A stretch of DNA of 10,994 nucleotides from Oscillospiraceae bacterium (GTDB lineage Bacteria; Bacillota; Clostridia; Oscillospirales; Ruminococcaceae), in assembly GCA_019423445.1 (NCBI GenBank), contig JAHZBJ010000029.1:1-10994 (forward strand), given 5' to 3'. Positions 1-5,548 of this stretch are shown here, piece after piece (the first letter of the stretch is position 1; every line of letters begins with the position of its first letter). The notes beneath the pieces are model-generated. The model searched no databases and was not told the origin of the DNA. It saw only the letters and a list, made by a program, of their open reading frames with translations. The position numbers were made by a program, and so were the translations under genes.

Positions 1-109
1 TGCAGGAAGTCTTGCAGGCAGACTGGCAGGAAGCCTGGCATTCGCCGCAGCCGCCCTTGGCAGCGGTCTCTTTGAGATTAGCCTTGTTGAGAGTCTTAAC
101 GTGTTTCAT
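1..109 (-). CDS. scfA: SCIFF ranthipeptide precursor (six cysteines in forty-five residues), partial at window edge
   Basis: The first 36 residues are visible, beginning MKHVKTLNKANLKETAAKGG and continuing through Cys21, Cys24, Cys28, Cys32 and Cys36. The sixth cysteine of the family lies past the window edge. This is the near-invariant SCIFF sequence, usually about 45 residues. In the family, a radical SAM/SPASM maturase (ScfB) links a cysteine sulfur to a threonine. In the Thermoanaerobacter peptide the reported crosslink is Cys32-Thr37. Cys32 is present here, and the first base of codon 37 is A, which allows Thr. The ATG is set by an AGGAGG-type ribosome site at 116-122. The gene has its own promoter and follows yajC and a TIGR04086-type gene, the usual Clostridia neighbourhood. 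scfB should lie just left of the window. The biological role of SCIFF is not settled; a signalling role has been proposed. Confidence 0.96.
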   Translation of the reverse strand, partial: MKHVKTLNKANLKETAAKGGCGECQASCQSACKTSC

Positions 110-121
110 TTTAATTCCTCC

Positions 122-175
122 TGTATCATATAGAAAATGTGTCGTAACTGCTTGAAGCTATTATAACATGATACA
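122..175. repeat. 8-bp inverted repeat spanning the scfA promoter and leader
   Basis: TGTATCAT at 122-129 and ATGATACA at 168-175 are exact reverse complements separated by 38 bp. One arm touches the ribosome binding site of scfA. The other lies in the spacer between its -35 and -10, upstream of the predicted start of transcription. Because that arm would not be transcribed, an RNA hairpin is unlikely and a DNA operator is the more natural reading. It could still be chance in an AT-rich gap. Confidence 0.45.
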
Positions 176-188
176 CCGCAAATTTCCA
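160..188 (-). promoter_or_regulatory. Promoter of scfA with extended -10
   Basis: Read on the minus strand, a perfect TATAAT (160-165) is preceded by a TGT extended -10 element. A TGGAAA -35 (183-188, 4 of 6 consensus) sits at 17-bp spacing. Transcription would start near 153, leaving a leader of about 43 nt before the scfA ATG. No terminator is visible between the upstream membrane-protein gene and this promoter, so scfA could be read both by read-through and from here. Confidence 0.75.
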
Positions 189-196
189 GTCCTTTT

Positions 197-610
197 TCAG
201 CGGATCTTCCGGCGCTTATTGACTCCCAGCACCCCGCCGATCATGCCGCTGGAAGCATAGATGATGAACTTATACAGTCCAAGTACCCCAACTGGCTGCC
301 CCAGAAGCATCAGCTCGCAAAAAAGGGCAATCAGAAATATAACGCTTCCACATACCAGTCCCCACAGGAGCCCATGTTCCCGAATGAGACATGCGGCACA
401 ATACCCTGCGGCGATTGTGCCCACAGCTACAGAAAAGACGGACATGGGGACCACCGCGCTGTGAGGCATATCTCGAAGGGACATAAGGGCTGCAAAGGCA
501 CAGAGCAGCAAAAAGGACAGCAGGACCCCAACCGCCACCGACAGGGCCACCGCTTTGGAACGATTGGCCATATTGCTTTTGGGACCCGGCCCGGCGGACG
601 GTTTTTTCAT
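197..610 (-). CDS. TIGR04086-type small four-helix membrane protein
   Basis: A 137-residue protein with four hydrophobic segments at about 20-42, 52-74, 81-101 and 107-128. It has a basic N-terminus (MKKPS...) and a basic tail (NKRRKIR). Length, topology and position between yajC and scfA match the TIGR04086 putative membrane protein family of Firmicutes, whose function is unknown. The ATG at 608-610 is chosen because GAGGAG lies 8 nt upstream. An in-frame GTG at 617-619 abuts that ribosome site and is unlikely to be used. Its place beside YajC suggests, but does not show, a link to the membrane or to secretion. The family name comes from recognition of size and context, not from a profile search. 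Confidence 0.8.
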   Translation of the reverse strand: MKKPSAGPGPKSNMANRSKAVALSVAVGVLLSFLLLCAFAALMSLRDMPHSAVVPMSVFSVAVGTIAAGYCAACLIREHGLLWGLVCGSVIFLIALFCELMLLGQPVGVLGLYKFIIYASSGMIGGVLGVNKRRKIR

Positions 611-681
611 AAGCGACACTCCTCTTTGATGATACTTTCTATAGGACTATATTCAAAAAGGAGCGCGGTTATTCAGAGACA

Positions 682-1017
682 TTACTTTTTAGCAGAAGAG
701 GAAGCAGCGGCCTCCTTGGGGGTGGTGTTCTGCTGGACAGCCCAGCGGGTGATCCGCAGCTTGCTGCGGTCGCTGCCGGTCTCGATGACCAGGGTGTCCT
801 CTTTCATGCTGACGATGGTGCCAACAATACCGCCGATGGTGATGATGTCATCCCCTACCTCCAGGCTGGAACGCATCTTGTTGGACTCCTTTTCGCGCTT
901 CTGCTGGGGACGCAGAATAAAGAAATAAAACACCGCCACAATAAGGACCAAAGAAACGATACTGGGGAGCATGCTGCCAGTGGCCGCAGCGTCGGTGGTG
1001 AGAAATGCAAAGTTCAT
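682..1017 (-). CDS. yajC: Preprotein translocase subunit YajC
   Basis: A 111-residue protein with one N-terminal membrane helix (about 18-35), followed by the family signature FFILRPQQKREKE (32-44) and a small cytoplasmic domain with the EVGDDIITIGGIVGTI stretch (53-68). The tail is Ala/Ser/Lys rich and probably disordered. YajC is an accessory subunit of the SecYEG-SecDF complex in the inner membrane. It is not essential in the species studied. The start is fixed by GGAGG 8 nt upstream of the ATG. The gene has its own promoter although it follows tgt on the same strand, an arrangement also common in other bacteria (queA-tgt-yajC-secDF). Confidence 0.95.
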   Translation of the reverse strand: MNFAFLTTDAAATGSMLPSIVSLVLIVAVFYFFILRPQQKREKESNKMRSSLEVGDDIITIGGIVGTIVSMKEDTLVIETGSDRSKLRITRWAVQQNTTPKEAAASSSAKK

Positions 1018-1056
1018 GATTCATACCTCCAAAAAATTTTTCGGTCATTGTTGCTT

Positions 1057-1086
1057 ATTATAGCATGATTGGACCAGGTCTTTCAA
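1057..1086 (-). promoter_or_regulatory. Promoter of yajC with extended -10
   Basis: On the minus strand, TTGAAA (1081-1086) and a perfect TATAAT (1057-1062) are separated by 18 bp, and TGC precedes the -10 as an extended element. The predicted start is near 1050, giving a leader of about 33 nt. This lets yajC and the genes after it be expressed independently of queA-tgt. A weak CCAGG/CCTGG inverted repeat around the -35 has no U-tract and is not a terminator. Confidence 0.75.
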
Positions 1087-1124
1087 GGGGCCTGGCAAAA
1101 CCTGTACTTAGAAAAGAAGCAGAA

Positions 1125-2255
1125 TCAAATTCTCCGTCCAAGAACAGGGACCATTTCCCGGTGAAACTCTTCGAACCGTCCTTCATCCAGAGCCTGGCGG
1201 ATCCGCTCCATCAAAGTGTTGTAGAAATAAAGATTGTGCATTACAGCCAGGCGCATTCCCAGCATTTCTTTGGCCCGAAGCAGGTGGCGGGTATAAGCCC
1301 TGGAATGATGGCGGCAGGCAGGGCATCCGCAGCCCTCCTCAATGGGGTTAGGATCCCGTTCATATTTGTTGTTCTGGATGTTGATGATTCCGTTCCAGGT
1401 GAAAAGATGACCGTGACGGGCGTTGCGGCTGGGCATGACGCAATCAAACAGGTCAACCCCTCGGAACACCCCTTCCAGGATGTTCACCGGTGTCCCCACT
1501 CCCATGAGGTACCGCGGCTTGTCTGCGGGCATATGGGGCTCTACCGCCTGGATGATCTGGTACATCACCGGGGCAGGTTCCCCCACCGCCAAACCGCCAA
1601 TGGCGTAACCGTCCAGGTCCATGGCGGCGATCTCCTTCATGTGATTTACCCGGATATCCTCATAGGTGCCTCCCTGATTGATGCCAAAGAGAAGCTGATG
1701 GGGATTGATGGTATCCGGGAGACTGTTGAGACGGGCCATTTCTGTCTTGCAGCGCTGGAGCCAACGGGTGGTCCGGGCCACCGATGCCTCTACATACTCC
1801 CGGGGAGAGGGATTTTCAATGCACTCGTCAAAGGCCATGGCGATGGTGGAGGCCAGATTGGACTGGATCCGCATGCTCTCCTCGGGTCCCATAAAAATGC
1901 GCTTGCCGTCTACATGGGACTGGAAAGTAACCCCCTCCTCCCGGATCTGCCGCAGCTCCGACAGAGAAAAAACCTGAAAGCCGCCGCTGTCGGTAAGGAT
2001 GGGGCGCTTCCAACCGGTGAACTGGTGGAGTCCTCCCAGCTGACGGATCACGTCGTCGCCAGGACGGATGTGAAGATGGTAGGTATTGCACAGTTCCACC
2101 TGGCAGTGAAGCTCCTCCAAATCGTAGGAAGAGATCCCGCCTTTAATGGCGGCGCTGGTGGCGACATTCATAAACGCTGGGGTCTGGACTGTGCCGTGGA
2201 CGGTAACAAATTCTCCCCGGCGTGCGGATCCTTCTTTTTTGATCAGTCGGTACAT
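1125..2255 (-). CDS. tgt: tRNA-guanine(34) transglycosylase
   Basis: A 376-residue enzyme that exchanges guanine-34 in GUN-anticodon tRNAs (Tyr, His, Asn, Asp) for the queuosine precursor preQ1. Visible family marks: DSGGFQVFSL, with Asp89 the likely general acid/base; the GGLAVGE substrate loop (220-226); FDCVMPSRNAR, with nucleophile Asp271; and a zinc site of Cys309, Cys311, Cys314 and His340. The N-terminal half reads FMNVATSAAIKGG and CNTYHLHIRPG, a variant I associate with Clostridia rather than the GNTYHL form of proteobacteria. The ATG at 2253-2255 has AAGGAGG just upstream and lies inside the end of queA. The 13-nt overlap indicates translational coupling. Together with queA this commits the cell to making queuosine from preQ1. 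Confidence 0.97.
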   Translation of the reverse strand: MYRLIKKEGSARRGEFVTVHGTVQTPAFMNVATSAAIKGGISSYDLEELHCQVELCNTYHLHIRPGDDVIRQLGGLHQFTGWKRPILTDSGGFQVFSLSELRQIREEGVTFQSHVDGKRIFMGPEESMRIQSNLASTIAMAFDECIENPSPREYVEASVARTTRWLQRCKTEMARLNSLPDTINPHQLLFGINQGGTYEDIRVNHMKEIAAMDLDGYAIGGLAVGEPAPVMYQIIQAVEPHMPADKPRYLMGVGTPVNILEGVFRGVDLFDCVMPSRNARHGHLFTWNGIINIQNNKYERDPNPIEEGCGCPACRHHSRAYTRHLLRAKEMLGMRLAVMHNLYFYNTLMERIRQALDEGRFEEFHREMVPVLGRRI

Positions 2256-3310
2256 GGTTCCTCCTTGGGTGGATTGGCAATGAACATGGCGTCTCCGAAG
2301 CTGAAGAATCGGTAACGCTCCTCTACGGCGACGCGGTAGGCCCGCATAATGTTTTCATATCCGGCAAAGGCGCTGACCAGCATGATGAGGGTGCTTTCCG
2401 GCAGGTGGAAGTTGGTGATCAGCCCGTCCAGCACCTTGAAATGATAGCCCGGATAGATAAAGATACTGGTACTGGCGGAGCAGCTTTCCAGGTGGTCGGT
2501 ATAAGCGGATTCCAAAGTCCGGCAGGAGGTAGTCCCTACCGCGATGACCCGGCGGCCTTCCCTCTTGGCGGCGTTTACCATATCGGCTGTGGCCTGGGGT
2601 ACAAAATAGTGCTCAGAGTGCATATGATGATCTGTAATGTTGTCCACCTTTACAGGTCTAAAGGTCCCCAATCCCACATGGAGGGTAACATAGCCGATCT
2701 GGACTCCCTTTTCCCGAAGCTCCTGAAGAAGTTCCGGAGTAAAATGAAGCCCTGCTGTCGGGGCGGCGGCGCTTCCTAACTCCCGGGAATAGACGGTCTG
2801 GTACCGCTCCTTGTCCTCCAGTTTTTCCGTAATGTAAGGAGGCAGGGGCATCTGTCCGATCCTTTCCAGGACTTCAAAGATGTTTTCCCCTTCATAGGTG
2901 AAGCGAACCAAGCGATTGCCCTCATTGACGGTTTCCAGAATATCGCCTACAAGGAGCCCGTCTCCAAATACCACCCGAGCGCCGGGCTTTACCCGTTTTC
3001 CGGGCTTTACCAGGGTTTCCCAGACATCCTTTTCCTTTTGCTCCAGGAGCAGAAGTTCCACGGCGCCGCCGGTGCCTTCTTTGTGTCCCAAAAGCCGGGA
3101 GGGCAGTACCCGGCTGTCATTGACAATCAGAACATCCCCTGGCACCAAAAGATCCTTGATATCATAAAAATGAAGATGACGGATGGAACCGTCCGTCCGC
3201 CCCAGACACATGAGGCGGGACTGATCCCGCCGGTCCAGAGGGTGCTGAGCGATCAGTTCCTTGGGAAGCTGGAAGCGAAAGTCCGATGTCCGCATATGCT
3301 CTTGGTCCAT
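2243..3310 (-). CDS. queA: S-adenosylmethionine:tRNA ribosyltransferase-isomerase
   Basis: QueA moves and rearranges the ribose of S-adenosylmethionine onto preQ1 in tRNA, giving epoxyqueuosine, the step after Tgt. The 355-residue sequence carries the family blocks NDSRVLPSRL (64-73), GSAAAPTAGLHFT (179-191), HVGLGTFRPV (211-220), GTTSCRTLE (259-267), NFHLPESTLIMLVSAFAG (300-317) and YRFFSFGDAM (333-342). The start at 3308-3310 (MDQEHMRTSDF) is preferred because GGAGG lies 9 nt upstream. An ATG at 3314-3316 is only 3 nt from that site. An ATG at 3293-3295 matches the usual family start but has no good ribosome site. The stop overlaps the tgt start. Confidence 0.97.
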   Translation of the reverse strand: MDQEHMRTSDFRFQLPKELIAQHPLDRRDQSRLMCLGRTDGSIRHLHFYDIKDLLVPGDVLIVNDSRVLPSRLLGHKEGTGGAVELLLLEQKEKDVWETLVKPGKRVKPGARVVFGDGLLVGDILETVNEGNRLVRFTYEGENIFEVLERIGQMPLPPYITEKLEDKERYQTVYSRELGSAAAPTAGLHFTPELLQELREKGVQIGYVTLHVGLGTFRPVKVDNITDHHMHSEHYFVPQATADMVNAAKREGRRVIAVGTTSCRTLESAYTDHLESCSASTSIFIYPGYHFKVLDGLITNFHLPESTLIMLVSAFAGYENIMRAYRVAVEERYRFFSFGDAMFIANPPKEEPCTD

Positions 3311-3383
3311 GGCCATTTTCCTCCGATCTGTCCACGGTGGCACAGTCCCCGTGAAAACGTGTTTTTTGTCGTCAAAATCCGAA

Positions 3384-3413
3384 TTGACAGGAGGCCTCCC
3401 AGGATGTTAATAT
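3384..3413 (+). promoter_or_regulatory. Candidate promoter of asd
   Basis: A perfect TTGACA (3384-3389) is followed after 18 bp by TAATAT (3408-3413). The spacer contains the perfect 10-bp palindrome GGAGGCCTCC (3390-3399). The predicted start is near 3420, leaving an asd leader of about 135 nt. No lysine riboswitch is recognisable in it. A TATTAT closer to the gene (3473-3478) lacks a -35 at good spacing. This promoter points toward the queA promoter, so the two transcripts would overlap. Confidence 0.55.
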
Positions 3414-3473
3414 TAAAAAGGAAACCCCGCAAAAGCAAAAAAGAAAGCTGGCTTACAGAAAGTCAACAGTTCT

Positions 3474-3502
3474 ATTATAGTGTATTTTTAGCCGGTTTTC
3501 AA
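3474..3502 (-). promoter_or_regulatory. Promoter of queA-tgt
   Basis: On the minus strand, TTGAAA (3497-3502) and a perfect TATAAT (3474-3479) are separated by exactly 17 bp. The predicted start is near 3467, leaving a leader of about 157 nt before queA. The -35 lies inside a palindrome (3490-3508). I looked for a preQ1 riboswitch in the leader, which would make sense for queuosine genes, and could not recognise one by eye. Confidence 0.75.
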
Positions 3503-3508
3503 CCGGCT
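3490..3508. repeat. Perfect 8-bp palindrome over the queA -35
   Basis: AGCCGGTT, three bases, then AACCGGCT form a perfect inverted repeat covering the -35 of the queA promoter. On the plus strand it falls in the predicted asd leader and is followed by CTTTGTCTTT, which is too interrupted for a convincing terminator. It may be an operator for queA, a leader hairpin for asd, or both. Which one cannot be decided from sequence. Confidence 0.5.
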
Positions 3509-3554
3509 CTTTGTCTTTCCCCACAAAATACAGCGGCAAAAGGAGAAGAATGTC

Positions 3555-4634
3555 ATGAGAAGCTTTCGTGTAGGGATCATTGGCGCCACCGGGATGGTGG
3601 GACAGCGTTTTATCTCCCTTCTGGAGGGACATCCCTGGTTCACTGTAACCGCTCTGGCGGCTTCCTCCCGTTCCGCCGGGAAAAGCTATGCCCAGGCGGT
3701 GGAGGGCAGATGGGCCATGGCTGCCCCCATCCCCGCAGGGGTGCGGGAGATGAAGGTCCTGGATGCGTCCGCGGATATGGATCACATTGTTTCCCTGGTG
3801 GACTTTGTCTTTTGCGCTGTGGATATGAAGAAGGAGGAGATTCGGGCCCTGGAGGAGGCTTACGCCAAACGGGAGTGCCCAGTAATCTCCAACAACTCTG
3901 CCCATCGTTTTACCCCGGATGTTCCCATGATCATTCCCGAGGTGAATCCTGGCCATGCCGATATCATTGAGGCCCAGCGCAGGCGTCTGGGCACCCGCCG
4001 TGGTTTCGTGGCGGTGAAGTCCAACTGCTCCCTGCAAAGTTATGTCCCGGCGCTCCATCCCCTCCAGGACCTGGGGATCCAGAAGGTGCTGGCCTGCACC
4101 TATCAGGCCATTTCCGGGGCAGGAAAAACCTTTGAGACTTGGCCTGAGATGCAGGACAATGTCATCCCCTATATCGGGGGTGAGGAAGAGAAAAGCGAAA
4201 AAGAACCCCTGAAGATCTGGGGTTCTCTGGAGGGAGACGCCATCGTTCCGGCTTCCTCACCTGCTATCACCACCCAGTGCATCAGGGTGCCGGTTTCCGA
4301 CGGGCATTTGGCAGCAGTGTTTTTCTCCCTGGAGAAGAAGGTTTCCTGTGAGGAGATTATCCGCAGATGGGAGAATTACCAGGGCGAACCTCAGAAGCTT
4401 GCCCTCCCTTCCGCCCCGAAGCAGTTTCTCCACTATTTCCGGGAGGATAACCGCCCTCAGACCCGTCTGGACCGGGATTTGGAGCATGGAATGGCGGTTT
4501 CCGCCGGTCGTCTCCGGGAAGATACTCAATATGATTATAAGTTTGTCAGTCTTTCCCACAACACCATCCGCGGAGCTGCAGGCGGCGCCATTCTGATGGC
4601 GGAACTTCTGGCCGCCAAGGGCTGGCTGGACTGA
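3555..4634 (+). CDS. asd: Aspartate-semialdehyde dehydrogenase, archaeal/fungal type
   Basis: A 359-residue cytoplasmic enzyme that reduces aspartyl-4-phosphate to aspartate-4-semialdehyde with NADPH, the branch step toward lysine/diaminopimelate, threonine and methionine. The Rossmann motif GATGMVGQ (10-17) starts the protein. The catalytic cysteine is Cys158 in SNCS, with Gln184 in QAISGAG, the substrate Arg244 and His251 in SDGH. The IPYIGGEEEK stretch, the RPQTRLDRD stretch and the SHNTIRGAAGG end resemble the yeast and archaeal branch (about 350-365 residues), not the E. coli Asd. The ATG at 3555 has AGGAG 9 nt upstream. An earlier ATG at 3550 opens only a two-codon frame that stops on the real start. 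The next gene follows after 30 nt. Confidence 0.95.
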   Translation: MRSFRVGIIGATGMVGQRFISLLEGHPWFTVTALAASSRSAGKSYAQAVEGRWAMAAPIPAGVREMKVLDASADMDHIVSLVDFVFCAVDMKKEEIRALEEAYAKRECPVISNNSAHRFTPDVPMIIPEVNPGHADIIEAQRRRLGTRRGFVAVKSNCSLQSYVPALHPLQDLGIQKVLACTYQAISGAGKTFETWPEMQDNVIPYIGGEEEKSEKEPLKIWGSLEGDAIVPASSPAITTQCIRVPVSDGHLAAVFFSLEKKVSCEEIIRRWENYQGEPQKLALPSAPKQFLHYFREDNRPQTRLDRDLEHGMAVSAGRLREDTQYDYKFVSLSHNTIRGAAGGAILMAELLAAKGWLD

Positions 4635-4664
4635 GGAAAAGAACTGGGAAAAGGAGCGGTCCCA

Positions 4665-5462
4665 TTGGGAAAGGTAAAGGCCGCAGGGGCCATTCTTTTG
4701 GCGATTCTCTGTGCCGCAGGGCTCTGGTTTCTTTTTGATACCTACCTGGGCAGCGGCAACTGGATCCTTCGGTTTGATTCCCGTTTGGACCGTTTTTTCG
4801 GCCAGGGAAATTGGGAGTACCTTTCCTCAGAATCCAAGGACAGCATCATTTATACCGAGTACCACTCTTCCCGAAACGGCCCACCCTATGCTGATGAAGT
4901 TCCAGGGAAGTTTAAAAACTGGACCGTCGCCTTTGCAAACCGCTACGGTGAATCTGAGATATGGACCATCACCAACCACACATTGAAAATCAACCATGAC
5001 CGGTATTGGTTTTTCAGTCCCAATCGGTATTCCAACAGCCAGGCCCTGGTCCAGGAGCTGATGGAAATCGCATGTTCCTGCGCTGGAGATCAGGTCTACC
5101 GGGATGTGATTCTGCAAGTGCTTACCCCGGAGGAGGCTTCCTGCCTGTCGGTGGATATCTCATATCGGGGAGGAAACCCGGAACCGAAGTTTTACGACGC
5201 CTTGTGGGAGGAACCTTGGTTTACTGCCAATGGGGCCACCGCCAAGGATTTCCTTGCCTCTCCCCTGTACGATTTCTACCTTGATATCAGGGCTTACGAT
5301 TACCGCTTAGAAGAACTGACAACGGAGGAACAGCAGAATGTTCTAAACAGCCTGGGATCTATCCGGGATACTCTTCTGGATCTGTATGGTGAGTACGCTT
5401 CCTTCCAGATCTATCTGGACAGTGATCACCAAGTGGAATATTTTCGAGGCGTGGAGCAATAG
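4665..5462 (+). CDS. Uncharacterised membrane-anchored protein
   Basis: I do not recognise this 265-residue protein. It begins MGKVK, then has one hydrophobic helix at about 6-26. The remainder is soluble, rich in Tyr, Trp, Asp and Glu, and contains few hydrophobic runs. This fits a bitopic protein with a large extracellular domain. The sequence around Cys16 (AILC) does not make a lipobox, because the residue before Cys is Leu, so a lipoprotein is unlikely. The start is a TTG at 4665, supported by AAGGAG 8 nt upstream and by the fact that the signal-anchor begins there. The gene sits 30 nt after asd and about 86 nt before fbp, probably on the asd transcript. No link to either pathway is evident. 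Confidence 0.85.
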   Translation: MGKVKAAGAILLAILCAAGLWFLFDTYLGSGNWILRFDSRLDRFFGQGNWEYLSSESKDSIIYTEYHSSRNGPPYADEVPGKFKNWTVAFANRYGESEIWTITNHTLKINHDRYWFFSPNRYSNSQALVQELMEIACSCAGDQVYRDVILQVLTPEEASCLSVDISYRGGNPEPKFYDALWEEPWFTANGATAKDFLASPLYDFYLDIRAYDYRLEELTTEEQQNVLNSLGSIRDTLLDLYGEYASFQIYLDSDHQVEYFRGVEQ

Positions 5463-5493
5463 GCTGCAATCAACAATGGTGCGGAAACAATGC

Positions 5494-5520
5494 CCGTCCT
5501 CTTTTATGGAACGGGGACGG
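5494..5520 (+). promoter_or_regulatory. Stem-loop in the fbp leader
   Basis: CCGTCCTC (5494-5501) pairs with GGGGACGG (5513-5520), with one T-G wobble and an 11-nt loop. No U-tract follows (TATCAAAAAATAATGG), so it is not an intrinsic terminator. It ends 14 nt before the fbp ribosome site and may act as an mRNA stabiliser or processing element. No promoter is evident in the 86-nt gap. Confidence 0.4.
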
Positions 5521-5548
5521 TATCAAAAAATAATGGAGGAACGACATC

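Noticed and set aside
611..619. Upstream GTG start for the TIGR04086-type protein
   Set aside because: The GTG abuts the GAGGAG ribosome site with no spacing, while the ATG at 608-610 is 8 nt away.
612..681. Separate promoter for the TIGR04086-type gene
   Set aside because: TTGAAT with TATCAT at 16 bp can be drawn on the minus strand, but both boxes are weak and the gene is close enough to yajC to share its transcript.
1070..1110. CCAGG/CCTGG inverted repeat after tgt as a terminator
   Set aside because: The stem is only 5 bp, no U-tract follows, and it overlaps the yajC -35.
1065..2315. Long open frame on the plus strand (416 codons) opposite tgt
   Set aside because: It is wholly antisense to a clear tgt gene with full catalytic and zinc motifs. 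The translation has no family features and no suitable ribosome site; the lack of stops reflects base composition.
3311..3343. Upstream GTG start for queA giving 11 extra residues
   Set aside because: The ribosome site GGAGG lies inside that extension and is ideally spaced for the ATG at 3308-3310. The extra residues do not match QueA.
3404..3970. Possible gene starting at ATG 3404 with AGGAGG upstream, running into asd out of frame
   Set aside because: The apparent ribosome site is the palindrome within the asd promoter spacer and would not be transcribed from that promoter. Most of the frame overlaps asd in another frame with a biased, low-complexity translation.
4665..4720. Lipoprotein signal in the 265-aa protein
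   Set aside because: Leu precedes the candidate Cys16, where the lipobox needs Gly, Ala or Ser.
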